The notes under the pieces: model-generated
The model's database searches: none
What the model saw: only the letters and a program-made list of their open reading frames with translations
What the model was told of the DNA's origin: nothing
Made by a program: the position numbers and the translations under genes
Part shown: in pieces, positions 16,712-25,377 of the stretch
Position numbering within the stretch: position 1 is the stretch's first letter
How the letters are laid out: every line of letters starts with the position of its first letter
NCBI GenBank assembly: GCA_963705355.1
Contig: OY970070.1
Location: 868,001-932,000, forward strand
Direction: 5' to 3'
Source of the DNA: COMBO-56-21 sp963705355
GTDB taxonomy: Archaea > Thermoplasmatota > Thermoplasmata > UBA10834
Length of the DNA: 64,000 nt

Positions 16712-17875
16712 ATGGACAAGCGGGCGTTCGCGGGCCTGATGATTATCAATGCGATGCTCGCGTTCGGGAACACTTTCGCCTCGTCTTTCAACATCATCTA
16801 CTTGTTCAATCATTTCGACATGCCCACTTGGTCCGGTCCTATCTACTTGGGTCTCGGGTTCTTCATTTCCATATTTGTCAGCCTCTGGATGTCCTGGAAG
16901 CCGCACCTGGACCCGAGGAACGCGATGTTGATGGGTCTGATGTTCCTGATCGTGGAGTACAGCCTATTCCTCACCGTCAATGATGGCTGGATACTATCTC
17001 TCGCAGTTGGCATGGCGTTCGGCCTGAACTATCCCCTGTTCTGGACGCCATTCAACATATTGATGGCACAGATGACCGAGAAGAGTGACAGAGGCGTTAC
17101 TTATGGTGCTTTCTTCTTCGTGTGGCCTTTGGCGACATTCTTCGCTCCTTTCCTTGGCGGCATAGTCATTGGCTTAGCGAACTACCAGTTGCTTTTCGCC
17201 TTGGGCATCGTGATCATCGCTGCGACGGCCGGGGTAGTCGTCGCCTACCGGAAGTACATTCCTCCAGATCAGGTCATGAAAATCAGGCTTGAGGCGCTCG
17301 GAAGAAGGAATGTCATCGCTGTCTTTGGAGAAGGAGGGTTCGAGGGAATATTCTGGGTTGATGTCATACTTGTGGCATATGTGTTCACACAAAAGGAGGT
17401 CGATCTCGGAGCGCTGCTCTCTCTGTTCGGCCTGAGCGCAGGCATCATGGCCATCATCCTGGGCAAGGTCTCGGACAGGATCCAGAACAGGCGTCTGTTC
17501 GTGATGATAAGTGCGCTGACGTCGATACCCTGCATTCTGCTGATAGTCGTCGCGGGCTCCCTTCAGGAGTACGCGATGGGCAACGGTCTGCTGGAGTTCG
17601 CGAGCTTCATCTTCCCAGTGTTCCTGTTCGCCATACTCACGGACAAGCTGGAGGCGACCAAGAACGATTCCGTGATAGGAAGGGAGTACCTACTTGATAT
17701 CGGCAGGTCGAGCGGGATAGCGATTCTGATCCTGCTGCTCTACATGGGATTCTCGCCGCAAGCATGCTTCCTCGTGGCGATACCGTTCCTTCTGATGGGA
17801 GCCGTGGCCTACGAGCCGAAAAAGGGCGCGACCGCGCTGCCGGTCGGAGCCGGCCATGCGGACCAGCTGCACTGA
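16712..17875 (+). CDS. Major facilitator superfamily-like transporter
   Basis: A 387-residue polytopic membrane protein with about 11-12 hydrophobic segments and the two-halves layout of MFS carriers; the central loop holds KYIPPDQVMKIRLEALGRRN. A short basic loop GKVSDRIQNRR near residue 255 recalls the MFS loop motif (G-x-x-x-D-R-x-x-R-R). Substrate cannot be told. Start is placed at ATG 16712; a GTG lies 6 nt upstream. A TATA-like GGTTTAAGC lies near 16680. Convergent with the next gene, 1 nt apart. Confidence 0.8.
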   Translation: MDKRAFAGLMIINAMLAFGNTFASSFNIIYLFNHFDMPTWSGPIYLGLGFFISIFVSLWMSWKPHLDPRNAMLMGLMFLIVEYSLFLTVNDGWILSLAVGMAFGLNYPLFWTPFNILMAQMTEKSDRGVTYGAFFFVWPLATFFAPFLGGIVIGLANYQLLFALGIVIIAATAGVVVAYRKYIPPDQVMKIRLEALGRRNVIAVFGEGGFEGIFWVDVILVAYVFTQKEVDLGALLSLFGLSAGIMAIILGKVSDRIQNRRLFVMISALTSIPCILLIVVAGSLQEYAMGNGLLEFASFIFPVFLFAILTDKLEATKNDSVIGREYLLDIGRSSGIAILILLLYMGFSPQACFLVAIPFLLMGAVAYEPKKGATALPVGAGHADQLH

Positions 17876-17876
17876 C

Positions 17877-18308
17877 TCAGCCGCGGAGCGAGACGATTAT
17901 CATGAAGAACGCGGCGATGAGCAATGCCACCCCAAAGAGCGTGGCCAAGCCTGCGAGAATACCAGACGAGGAGGCTCCGCCCGCGAGCACCAATGTCAAA
18001 CCGACTGCGGCGGACAGCTCACCCATCAAGAAAAACTTCTTGTCGAAGGTCCAAGCGCCGCCTCTGGCAGCCTGGTGGATCTTGTCCTGGCGCTCATTCA
18101 CGAAGAACATAATCGCAACGAGCGCGATGCCGACAAGTCCGATCACCTCTCCAATCCACCATTGATCTGAAGTGTAGTATGAGAAACCGAATATGAGCGC
18201 GAGGATCAGGACCATGAGCCCGACGGGCACTATCGTAGGAAGATTCCCTCGCACGGCATGCATTTGAGCAGGCGGAGCTGCAACTGTGGGTGGATTCACA
18301 GTGGACAT
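17877..18308 (-). CDS. Hypothetical four-helix membrane protein
   Basis: A 143-residue protein with a Pro/Ala-rich N-terminal stretch and four hydrophobic segments near residues 27-46, 53-72, 90-110 and 118-138. The loop between helices 2 and 3 is charged (NERQDKIHQAARGG). No family recognised. It stands alone between the convergent MFS gene and the HdrD-like gene. Confidence 0.65.
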   Translation of the reverse strand: MSTVNPPTVAAPPAQMHAVRGNLPTIVPVGLMVLILALIFGFSYYTSDQWWIGEVIGLVGIALVAIMFFVNERQDKIHQAARGGAWTFDKKFFLMGELSAAVGLTLVLAGGASSSGILAGLATLFGVALLIAAFFMIIVSLRG

Positions 18309-18371
18309 GTTGATCGGCCTGGAACTGACTAGTCACGACTTAATGATTATCCTCAGAGGATGGCCCACAAC

Positions 18372-19592
18372 TCAACCGGAGCTGGACATCATGACAAGCC
18401 CCATCAGGTCCATCATCCTGAGCTTCGAGCCCTTAGCCTCTATCGAAGCTTTGAGACTCTGATAGCAGAACGGGCAAGAGGTCGCGAGGATGTCAGCGCC
18501 GCTCCTCTCCGCATCCTCGATCCTCAACATCGAGATCTTTTGGGCAAGGTCAGGGAAAGCCGTCTTGACGCCACCCCCCGCACCACAGCACCTCGCCTCT
18601 GCCCTGTTACGTTCCATCTCGACAACCTTGAGACCAGGAATGGCTTCCAGGATCTTCCTCGGTTCATCGTAAAGGAGATTGTGACGACCGAGATGGCATG
18701 GATCATGGAATGTAACCACTCCATCGACCCTCTTTTCGAGCTTGAGCTTGCCCGCATCGATGAGCTCGTTGACGAACTGTGTCACATGGACGACCCTCGC
18801 AGTGACCTTCCCGACCTTGGGATAATCCTGGCGTATTGTCTTGTAGCATCCAGCGCAGCTCGTGACGATAACGGATGGTGAGGCCTTCTCGAACATCTCG
18901 ATGTTCTTCTGGGCTAACTTTCTAGCAGACTCAAGGAGGCCCGTCCGCAGCAGAGTGGAGCCGCAGCAACCCTCCTCGTTCCCCAGAGTCCCGAAATCGA
19001 CTTTGGCCTTCCCGAGCACACGCGCAGTGTCTATGGCCATGTCCCTGATGTTCGGATCATAGGCAGCCGTGCAGCCGACGAAGTAGAGGACCTCGCATCG
19101 CTCCTTGTTGGCGTCCTTGATTCTGACCTCTTTCTCGACCTTCTTGGACCAGCGGGAGCGCTGAGTCCGAGGCTGCATCCATGGATTGTCATAATTCTCG
19201 ATGCTCTTTATGATCGATTCGTGAGCCGGAAGGGGCGCGAGATCGTTCGCGACCAAGAACTCGCGCATGTTCTCCCACATCTCGATCGTGTCGAGGTGCG
19301 CGGGACACACAGTCTTGCACTGACCGCATATCGTGCATTCGTAGGCTCTGCTCGACAGCTCCTTGAGCTGGTCGTCCGGGATATCTTTCGGGCCGAGCAG
19401 CCTCGCCTTCAGGCCGTACTGCATCTTGTAGAATTCCCGTAGCTTCAGGATCTTGCCCCGGGGAGTGACGAGCTCGACATCCTGCGCCTCCCCGCCCGTA
19501 GGGCATGTAGATGTGCACTCCCCGCACCGCGTGCACGCGTCATAGCGCATGAGCGCAAGAACATCGAGCTTGGAGATGTCCAGCTTCTTCAC
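18372..19592 (-). CDS. HdrD-like (Fe-S)-binding oxidoreductase subunit
   Basis: A 406-residue protein with two [4Fe-4S] ferredoxin motifs (CTRCGECTSTCP at residues 20-31 and CTICGQCKTVCP near 82) and two CCG domains (EGCCGS ... SCAGCYK and RCCGAGGG ... TSCPFCY). This is the layout of HdrD, GlpC/GlcF and DsrK-type proteins, which pass electrons between a membrane cytochrome or quinone and disulfide or other acceptors. GTG at 19592 overlaps the TGA of the HdrE-like gene by 4 nt, which fixes the start and shows coupling. No methanogenesis genes are in view, so the native acceptor may not be CoM-S-S-CoB. Confidence 0.88.
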   Translation of the reverse strand: MKKLDISKLDVLALMRYDACTRCGECTSTCPTGGEAQDVELVTPRGKILKLREFYKMQYGLKARLLGPKDIPDDQLKELSSRAYECTICGQCKTVCPAHLDTIEMWENMREFLVANDLAPLPAHESIIKSIENYDNPWMQPRTQRSRWSKKVEKEVRIKDANKERCEVLYFVGCTAAYDPNIRDMAIDTARVLGKAKVDFGTLGNEEGCCGSTLLRTGLLESARKLAQKNIEMFEKASPSVIVTSCAGCYKTIRQDYPKVGKVTARVVHVTQFVNELIDAGKLKLEKRVDGVVTFHDPCHLGRHNLLYDEPRKILEAIPGLKVVEMERNRAEARCCGAGGGVKTAFPDLAQKISMLRIEDAERSGADILATSCPFCYQSLKASIEAKGSKLRMMDLMGLVMMSSSG

Positions 19593-20518
19593 GATGTTTT
19601 CACCCCAGACGGCAGTATCCTGTCCGATTCGATGGCGATGGGGGTCGCAATCATGTGGAACAGATTGCTGAACGGGATATAGGCGATCAGCAGTGCGCTC
19701 ATAACTCCGTGGACGAGCCACGCTTGGTCGTAGTACTGGCCCGCCGAGCCGGGCATCAATTGCGAGAAGGCATAGCCGACAAACGAATACGCCTGATCCA
19801 CCTGGTGGCCAGGAATCCTGCCCGCGATGCCGATGGCCTCGAGGATGAATCCGCCGAGAACAACTGCGAGGAGGAACAGGGTGGAGGTCGCGTCAGGAAG
19901 TTCGGTCCTGACTATCTTGGGCTTCAAAATGAACCTCCTGACCGCAGCTATCGTCAGACCAGCAAGCATCATCAAGCCCACGATCTCGAACCCGAAGTCG
20001 CGGATCCAGAGCTTTGCCCAGCCGCCGTCCTCGATCATTGGCCGGTATTTCAGAAAGTCCAGGGAGAAGGTCACGAGCAGATCGAGTATGAACATTGCCG
20101 CAAACCCGCCGAGGATCAGCAGATGCATCGACCATCGGGTGGCGCTCCTGCCTTTCAGCTTCGAGAGGTAAAAGGCGTCTTTGAGAAACACAGATAGGAT
20201 CCTCCAGAATCCCCTGCTGAGGATGAACTTCAATGTTCTAGGCAGGAGACGTAGAAGCCTACCCTCGGGCGTTCCGACCAGCCCCTTGCCACTCATCCAG
20301 AGCAGAACGTTGAACAGGGTCCCGAGAAAGAAGACAAACACGCATGCGACGATCACCACAAGAAACGCGTCAAGATATGTCTGGTCCTGGACATACACCG
20401 TTTCGTAGGGCAGGAGGAGTATGACCAATGAGATGACGAAGACCACTCCGAAGAACAGCAGATAGAGCGATATCCTGTCCTTCAGAAACCTGGCATCTGA
20501 CATCGCTGCTGGAATCAT
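19589..20518 (-). CDS. HdrE/NarI-like membrane cytochrome b subunit
   Basis: A 309-residue membrane protein with about six or seven hydrophobic segments and His residues inside or near them (RWSMHLLILGG near 130, AWLVHGVMSALL near 270, NLFHMIATP near 290), positions suited to heme b. It resembles the nitrate reductase gamma/HdrE fold and directly precedes the HdrD-like Fe-S subunit with a 4-nt overlap, so the pair probably forms a membrane-bound electron-transfer complex. Start may be the first ATG or the one five codons later. It follows the glutamine-amidotransferase-like gene by 17 nt. Confidence 0.83.
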   Translation of the reverse strand: MIPAAMSDARFLKDRISLYLLFFGVVFVISLVILLLPYETVYVQDQTYLDAFLVVIVACVFVFFLGTLFNVLLWMSGKGLVGTPEGRLLRLLPRTLKFILSRGFWRILSVFLKDAFYLSKLKGRSATRWSMHLLILGGFAAMFILDLLVTFSLDFLKYRPMIEDGGWAKLWIRDFGFEIVGLMMLAGLTIAAVRRFILKPKIVRTELPDATSTLFLLAVVLGGFILEAIGIAGRIPGHQVDQAYSFVGYAFSQLMPGSAGQYYDQAWLVHGVMSALLIAYIPFSNLFHMIATPIAIESDRILPSGVKTS

Positions 20519-20535
20519 GCTGGGTCGCTATAAAA

Positions 20536-21606
20536 TCATCTGCTGCCAACCAGCGCCTGGAAGTGGTTGTCGACACACCTTCTGGCCGACTCGACGAGCA
20601 AGGATGTTGTTTCATCCGCATCCGTCTCGATGCCGACATTCATTCTTAGGAGGTTCTGCCTGGCCAGCTCCAAGTCGGCTGCGATCGCCTCCGCCAAGTC
20701 TCGGATGAGAGTTCCTGCCCTCTTGGCAATCGCCGCCTGAAGCTCTAGATACCTGCTCCCATCCCAGAGCTTCTTCCCCACAACGAACGAGCGGTTCTCC
20801 AGTCCAAGTATGGCGACTTTGAGGTCTGCGAGCGACCGTTCAAGTGTGCTGTTCGTCCTACCAGTACGCGACGTCTTCCGTGTGGACGGCGTCAATCCCA
20901 GAAGCCTCAGGAACTCGGCGTTGGCAGCGGAATATCGAGGGTGCTCCAAATGGGGTCCGAGAAGCACTAGCTCACCCTCGCCGAACTGCGATCTTATTGC
21001 TGCCGGTTTGCCGATAACGATCTCTGTGGCATCTCTCTTTCCGAATTGGAACTCCGTGTTGGCTGTGAACTCGCGATATCTGAGGAGAACTTCGTCCTCC
21101 TCAGGTTCCCTGAAGATGGGGCCGCCGTAGACTGGCGCACTCAGTCTGCTCGTCCCCAGTTCCAGTGCGACCTCTCCCCTTACAGGATGCACGATCGCAC
21201 ATCTTCCGTACTTGACAGCGATCCTTGGCGGAACGTTGTCAAGCGGCTCTATCCTGCAATCTATGTTTTCGATTTTCGTGGATGACAGGTTGAACTCGGA
21301 AAACGGCGCGATCGATGACGGAAGCGGGAGATATGCTCCCGCGCATATCCCGACATACCTACCACCGTGACTGATGAATTCCTTGAGCTCTGAGAATCCT
21401 TTCCCGGCGAGCGATGATGCGATGCTGAATCCATCGCCTCCCGAAACGACGATCACATCAGAACCTTTCGCTACATCATTCACGAACTCCTCAGAGTTGA
21501 GAAAGCGAACATCGAAGATGCCATTTGATTCGAACAGATCGGCAAGCCAAGTCCACGAGTGGGACGAGCCTCTGCCTGCGTAGACCAACATGCTCGGCGG
21601 GTCCAT
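20536..21606 (-). CDS. Biotin-protein-ligase N-terminal-like (class I glutamine-amidotransferase-fold) protein
   Basis: A 356-residue protein whose first 230 residues look like the BPL_N domain, a class I glutaminase-like Rossmann fold: VYAGRGSS, VVSGGDGF, the nucleophile-elbow GICAGAYLPL near residue 90, and LLGPHLEHPRYS near 210. Cys in GICAGAY is where the family keeps its nucleophile. The C-terminal 120 residues are helical and unlike known BPL sequences, with no ligase domain. The substrate is unknown. It sits 17 nt upstream of the HdrE/HdrD-like pair and may share their transcript. Confidence 0.75.
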   Translation of the reverse strand: MDPPSMLVYAGRGSSHSWTWLADLFESNGIFDVRFLNSEEFVNDVAKGSDVIVVSGGDGFSIASSLAGKGFSELKEFISHGGRYVGICAGAYLPLPSSIAPFSEFNLSSTKIENIDCRIEPLDNVPPRIAVKYGRCAIVHPVRGEVALELGTSRLSAPVYGGPIFREPEEDEVLLRYREFTANTEFQFGKRDATEIVIGKPAAIRSQFGEGELVLLGPHLEHPRYSAANAEFLRLLGLTPSTRKTSRTGRTNSTLERSLADLKVAILGLENRSFVVGKKLWDGSRYLELQAAIAKRAGTLIRDLAEAIAADLELARQNLLRMNVGIETDADETTSLLVESARRCVDNHFQALVGSR

Positions 21607-21685
21607 GGCTCCTCAGAAGGTTACTGTCAAGGACCGCAATAAACTAGATGATGGACATCTGGCTCGGCCAGGCGCGCACAGAAAG

Positions 21686-21692
21686 TGTTATA
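21686..21692 (+). promoter_or_regulatory. TATA-like box of the tRNA-Val gene
   Basis: GTTATAG lies about 31 nt upstream of the tRNA 5' end, matching the usual archaeal distance to transcription start plus a short leader. Confidence 0.45.
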
Positions 21693-21722
21693 GACGGGCT
21701 CGGCTTATCTCGCCCGCACCAA

Positions 21723-21825
21723 GGGCCCATGGTCTAGTGGTTATGACACCTGCTTGACATCGCGTGCGAGAATTCTGCAAGCGTCAAATCGCAGGAGGTC
21801 ACCGGTTCAAATCCGGTTGGGCCCA
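21723..21825 (+). tRNA. tRNA-Val(GAC) with intron
   Basis: Acceptor arms GGGCCCA and TGGGCCC pair perfectly. The D arm, T arm (ACCGG-TTCAAAT-CCGGT) and anticodon stem CCTGC/GCAGG are intact. After removal of a 30-nt intron the anticodon loop reads TTGACAC, giving anticodon GAC. The discriminator is A and CCA is not encoded, in line with the class I CCA enzyme in this window. Confidence 0.93.
21760..21789 (+). other. tRNA intron at canonical position 37/38
   Basis: TTGAC of the anticodon loop pairs with GTCAA inside the intron, flanked by the two 3-nt bulges ATC and ATC and by an imperfect intron hairpin (GCGTGC/GCAAGC). This is the bulge-helix-bulge motif cut by the archaeal splicing endonuclease, and it defines the intron as 30 nt. 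Confidence 0.88.
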
Positions 21826-22035
21826 CTCTTTTCACACTGGCCAAAATCCAATCAGCAATCTGGGCGTTCGAGGAGGACGCTTCAAACACTCTCTTCTCTT
21901 TTTCGTCAACGAAATTGTTCAATCAGAAGAGATCGACGTCGGAGGTAAACCCCTTTCGCTCTTCCGTTAAATCACGATTCTGCGGAAATCCTCCTCGGGC
22001 ATATGCTCTCCGACGAGCGCCCTTCCGCTGGCCAG
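21826..22035. other. Intergenic region after tRNA-Val
   Basis: About 210 bases without a supported gene. Short T-rich runs just after the tRNA (CTCTTTTC, then CTCTTTTTCG near 21897) may serve as transcription termination signals. Confidence 0.35.
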
Positions 22036-22926
22036 CTACGCTTTGCCAGCCATGAGCCGTGAGAGAAGCGCACGGAAGGCCTTGCCCAAACTCGCCCTGA
22101 CGGATTCGCTTCTGGCCATCGCCGTCGCATAGAACGCAAGCACGAACCCACTAACGACGTCGGCTGGATAGTGTATCCCAAGATAGAGCACGGCCAGCCC
22201 GAGGCTGAGAGCCGTTGCCAGAAGAACGTAGCTGAGCCGCCTGTATCCTTGTCCAGCAAGCGCGAAAACCAAGAAGGCAGTGAACGAGAGACTGACGTGT
22301 CCGCTCGGGAAGCAGTTCGTAAGCGAGTCGACGCTTGTGGCCATCCTGCCCCAGAGCGAGGACGAGTAAAGGACAGGTTCGACGCCGGTCCCTAGAAGAT
22401 TGGAGCTGACGGCCACCGGGAATATTATGTAGAATGGTATAAGGACGGCATAGTTGATCGCGACCGCAAGCGCGAAGATCACGAAGTTGCGCCTGTCGCC
22501 CCTTGCGATCAGCAGGATTGGCAGAAAGTACGTGAAAAAGGCGAAAACCCACATGTACACGAAGCCGAGACAGCTCACGAGCAGATCGGAGTCCAGATGG
22601 TTCTGAAGAGAGGGTATCAGACCTCCTCCGAGGTCGTAAAGAAGGTGTGCATTAGACAGAGACTCCGAGACATCGCTTGGATCTGAGGAATGCACCTTCG
22701 CGAGGCTGATGAACTGGACCATCAGGGGAAGAGAGGCAATCAACGCGATGTAAGCGTAGTTGCACCTCAGGAAACTGCGAACGGGCCTCCACACCTTGGA
22801 CAGGTTGCCCTCCATGAGGACCAGGCCAAAGCAGATTGCCCCCACCAGACTGAGAGCATACAGCCCGAAGAAATCACTGTATGAGACCGTTCTCTCCGCC
22901 TCCGAGCGTTGATTGGCATGGTCCAC
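22036..22926 (-). CDS. PAP2-family membrane phosphatase
   Basis: A 296-residue integral membrane protein. The phosphatase signature is split as usual: NCFPSGHVSLSF near residue 205 and GIHYPADVVSG near 250, giving the catalytic His residues and the Asp/Arg environment of type 2 phosphatidic acid phosphatases. The KxxxxxxRP first motif is not obvious. The larger N-terminal membrane part and late position of the motifs resemble the inositol-phosphotransferase-like PAP2 branch. Likely acts on a lipid phosphate or isoprenoid diphosphate. Start GTG. Confidence 0.85.
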   Translation of the reverse strand: MDHANQRSEAERTVSYSDFFGLYALSLVGAICFGLVLMEGNLSKVWRPVRSFLRCNYAYIALIASLPLMVQFISLAKVHSSDPSDVSESLSNAHLLYDLGGGLIPSLQNHLDSDLLVSCLGFVYMWVFAFFTYFLPILLIARGDRRNFVIFALAVAINYAVLIPFYIIFPVAVSSNLLGTGVEPVLYSSSLWGRMATSVDSLTNCFPSGHVSLSFTAFLVFALAGQGYRRLSYVLLATALSLGLAVLYLGIHYPADVVSGFVLAFYATAMARSESVRASLGKAFRALLSRLMAGKA

Positions 22927-23056
22927 AGATAAACTTTCGGCCGCACGCCCTAGGCACTCCTAGGCCTCCAAGCCGAGGAACATGCGAATTCTAGAACCTG
23001 AACCTGACGCGGCATGTGTTTGTTGATAAGGTGGAAAAGCATTTGGATTGAATCAC

Positions 23057-23737
23057 ATGGTGACGAAGCTTCGCCTCACGCTTGCGATCCTTCTGGTCGG
23101 GTTTGTGATTGAAGGCGCGATCGAGGCATTCACATACCTCAGCCACAGCTACGAATTGCCTTACTCCTCCCTCATTTTCATCCTCGGGCCCTTCGTTACC
23201 CTAGCCGGGCTCCTCGTCCTTTGGATCGGGCGTTTCGAGTGGGATGAGATCCTCAGCCGGCGATTCCGACATGCTCATCGATCGTTCGTTTTCAATATTC
23301 TGGCTATCGCGCTTGCAATCGTGCCTGTGGTTTGGTATGGCTATGAGTCGACGGCGTCGATCCCTTCGTGGGTGAACTGGGAATTCGGCGCCGCAATCGT
23401 GGCTTCGCTCTTTCTCACATTCGCGACTTACGTCCTGATCGCATTCGAGCTGACGGCGCTCGCCGGCAGGGCGCTCCTATTCGTTGCGATGAGCTGGGCC
23501 GGCGTCGTTTCCATCCTGGTCGGGCAAGCCCTTGCGCACGATCTCGGAACGATAGTTCAGATTGTGCAGACCCGCTCAATGGACTTCAGACCGCTCAGCG
23601 AATCGATTGCCAGCTACGAGTCCTATCTCGCGGTCACATACGCTCTGCTCATCATTGCGTACCTTGACGCCTACCACAGAGTCCTTTCCAGAACTTCGAA
23701 ATCCTCTTCTAGCAGACAGTCGCCGCCTGTCACCTAG
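23057..23737 (+). CDS. Hypothetical membrane protein
   Basis: A 226-residue protein with about six hydrophobic segments and a Ser/Arg-rich cytoplasmic C-terminus. No family recognised. ATG at 23057 is used; a TTG lies 9 nt upstream. It is divergent from the PAP2 gene, with a 130-nt space between them. Confidence 0.62.
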   Translation: MVTKLRLTLAILLVGFVIEGAIEAFTYLSHSYELPYSSLIFILGPFVTLAGLLVLWIGRFEWDEILSRRFRHAHRSFVFNILAIALAIVPVVWYGYESTASIPSWVNWEFGAAIVASLFLTFATYVLIAFELTALAGRALLFVAMSWAGVVSILVGQALAHDLGTIVQIVQTRSMDFRPLSESIASYESYLAVTYALLIIAYLDAYHRVLSRTSKSSSSRQSPPVT

Positions 23738-23762
23738 TTTCGCATTGGCGGGCTCCGACTGC

Positions 23763-24122
23763 TCATCCGGTGCGCGCCCCGTTGGGCACAGGCTTCTCGG
23801 GAATCGCGAGCACTGGGGTTATCTTGTCGGGATATCCGATGTCAAACAGCATCGCCTCAGATATCTGGCCGACGATCTTGCGGGGCTTGAAGTTCACAAC
23901 GAATAGCGCCTGCTTCCCCTCGATCTCTTTCGGATTGCTACGCTCTTTCTTCATCCCCACCAGCGCTGTCCTCTTCCTGTCGCCGAAATCCACGGTCAAC
24001 TTCACGAGCTTGTCCGATTCTTTGACGTCCTCGACAAGCTCGATTGTGCCGACGCGGATGTCGATCTTCTCGAACACATCGAAGGAGACGGTCGGCTTTG
24101 TTGGTGCGACTTCAAACGCCAT
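23763..24122 (-). CDS. tRNA-binding (EMAP-II/CsaA-like) OB-fold protein
   Basis: A 119-residue protein formed almost entirely by the tRNA-binding OB-fold found at the C-terminus of methionyl-tRNA synthetase, in CsaA and in Arc1p: FDVFEKIDIRVGTI near the start, KLTVDFGDRKRTALVGMK, QALFVVNFKPRKIVG and the closing SEAMLFDI. As a free-standing domain it may bind tRNA or help MetRS. An AGGAGAGG sequence 8 nt before ATG 24122 makes that start better than 24149 or 24128. Confidence 0.85.
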   Translation of the reverse strand: MAFEVAPTKPTVSFDVFEKIDIRVGTIELVEDVKESDKLVKLTVDFGDRKRTALVGMKKERSNPKEIEGKQALFVVNFKPRKIVGQISEAMLFDIGYPDKITPVLAIPEKPVPNGARTG

Positions 24123-24291
24123 GTTCATTTCCTCTCCTGAAATCTTCATTACGTAATGGTCGTGCTAGGATAACAACTCGATGGCACGATGGCCGAGAAG
24201 ATATGAAAAAGCTGAATCGTCAATTGGCGAATGCTCGGTTTTCACCACAGAGTTTATTACTTGAAATTGCATCGATTGTCCGGGAAAAGAT

Positions 24292-24765
24292 ATGACAGAG
24301 GAGAGCATACCAAAGGAAGGGCTTGATGTGATCAGGTCTGGGGGCTTCGGATGGAGGGTCAGCGCATCGATAGCTGTGTTTTTCGGATGGCTCATCTTCC
24401 TCATCATATGGCTATTCTTCTACGCATCCGACTACAGCGTCTTTCAGAATCTGGCCGTCGTCCTGGTATCGATTCTCGCAGGGATAGGAATCCTCGCGGC
24501 TACCTGGGCTTCCTGGGGCCTGAGATTCGCAAAGCACTTCGACCATGACATTCACGAGGTCCACAAACCGAAGTGGCCCACCGTGCTCTCAGCTATCGCG
24601 GGCGTGGGATGGCTGATATTCATCGTGATATGGCTGTTCTTCTACGCTGATGATTTCAGCGGATATCAGAACCTCGCGATAGTCATCGTCTCAATCATGG
24701 TGCTTGCGGGAATATCGACGGCTGCTTGGGCATCCTGGGGAACAAGGTTCTTCTGGAAGAGGTGA
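24292..24765 (+). CDS. Small membrane protein with internal tandem duplication
   Basis: A 157-residue protein made of two near-copies of a two-helix unit, separated by a charged linker (KHFDHDIHEVHKPKWP). The first unit spans about residues 29-80 and the second about 100-152; each contains GWLIF, IWLFFYA, QNLA and AWASWG/TWASWG in the same order. The shared unit is strongly conserved in sequence, so the duplication is recent or constrained. No known family. A TATA-like GTTTATTAC lies near 24252. Confidence 0.7.
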   Translation: MTEESIPKEGLDVIRSGGFGWRVSASIAVFFGWLIFLIIWLFFYASDYSVFQNLAVVLVSILAGIGILAATWASWGLRFAKHFDHDIHEVHKPKWPTVLSAIAGVGWLIFIVIWLFFYADDFSGYQNLAIVIVSIMVLAGISTAAWASWGTRFFWKR

Positions 24766-24773
24766 CCGGGGGG

Positions 24774-25268
24774 CTAGGCCTTCTTGGGCAAGCTCTCCTT
24801 GCCAGAGAGCTCCAAGACCTTGATCCTGACGACAGACACCTTCTCCATGGAACCCTGGTTTATCAGCCTCTTCTTCTCCTTGCGCGGATTCTCCTCGACC
24901 TTGTCAACCATGAGTCCGAGGGCTCTCTTCTTCTCGCTCGTGTCTGCAACGAACTCAGCGTGCCCTCTGAACATGACCGATCTGTAGGCGTGCTCGCATT
25001 CGCCTTTGATGTAGCCCAAGTCTTCAACGACCTCGCCCCAGACACTCGGGTTGGCAATGATGTAATCGTTCTTCTTTCCAGCAGGGGAACAGTGGAAGTA
25101 GAACGATCCGTTCTTCTTGTCGAAGGCGTAATCGACCGTGACGAGATACGGCTCGCCCTTCCTGCACATCGCGACGGCCATCCATGATTGTCTCATGATC
25201 AGGCCGATCATCGACTTGCGGCTCTTGATTGCCAACTCCTTCCTGCGCATGTGATACTTGTTCATCAT
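24774..25268 (-). CDS. Pyridoxamine 5'-phosphate oxidase-related flavin-binding protein
   Basis: A 164-residue split-barrel FMN-binding protein of the NimA/PPOX-like type: an N-terminal helix, GLIMRQSWMAVAMCRKGEPYLVTVDYAFD, a strand FYFHCSPAGKKNDYI near 75-90, then VMFRGHAEFV. Proteins of this group bind FMN or F420-like cofactors and reduce small molecules. A TATA-like AGTATAACT lies near 25316-25324, which places transcription start after the longer GTG start at 25331 and so favours the ATG at 25268. Confidence 0.8.
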   Translation of the reverse strand: MMNKYHMRRKELAIKSRKSMIGLIMRQSWMAVAMCRKGEPYLVTVDYAFDKKNGSFYFHCSPAGKKNDYIIANPSVWGEVVEDLGYIKGECEHAYRSVMFRGHAEFVADTSEKKRALGLMVDKVEENPRKEKKRLINQGSMEKVSVVRIKVLELSGKESLPKKA

Positions 25269-25377
25269 GAACACCTTGCGAGAGGGTACCGATGCGAAAT
25301 CGACCAGCGTCTTAGTAGTTATACTTTTCACAGCTAGTTTGCGGACTATCTCGTCCAGTTCACACTAGCCCGCAGGG

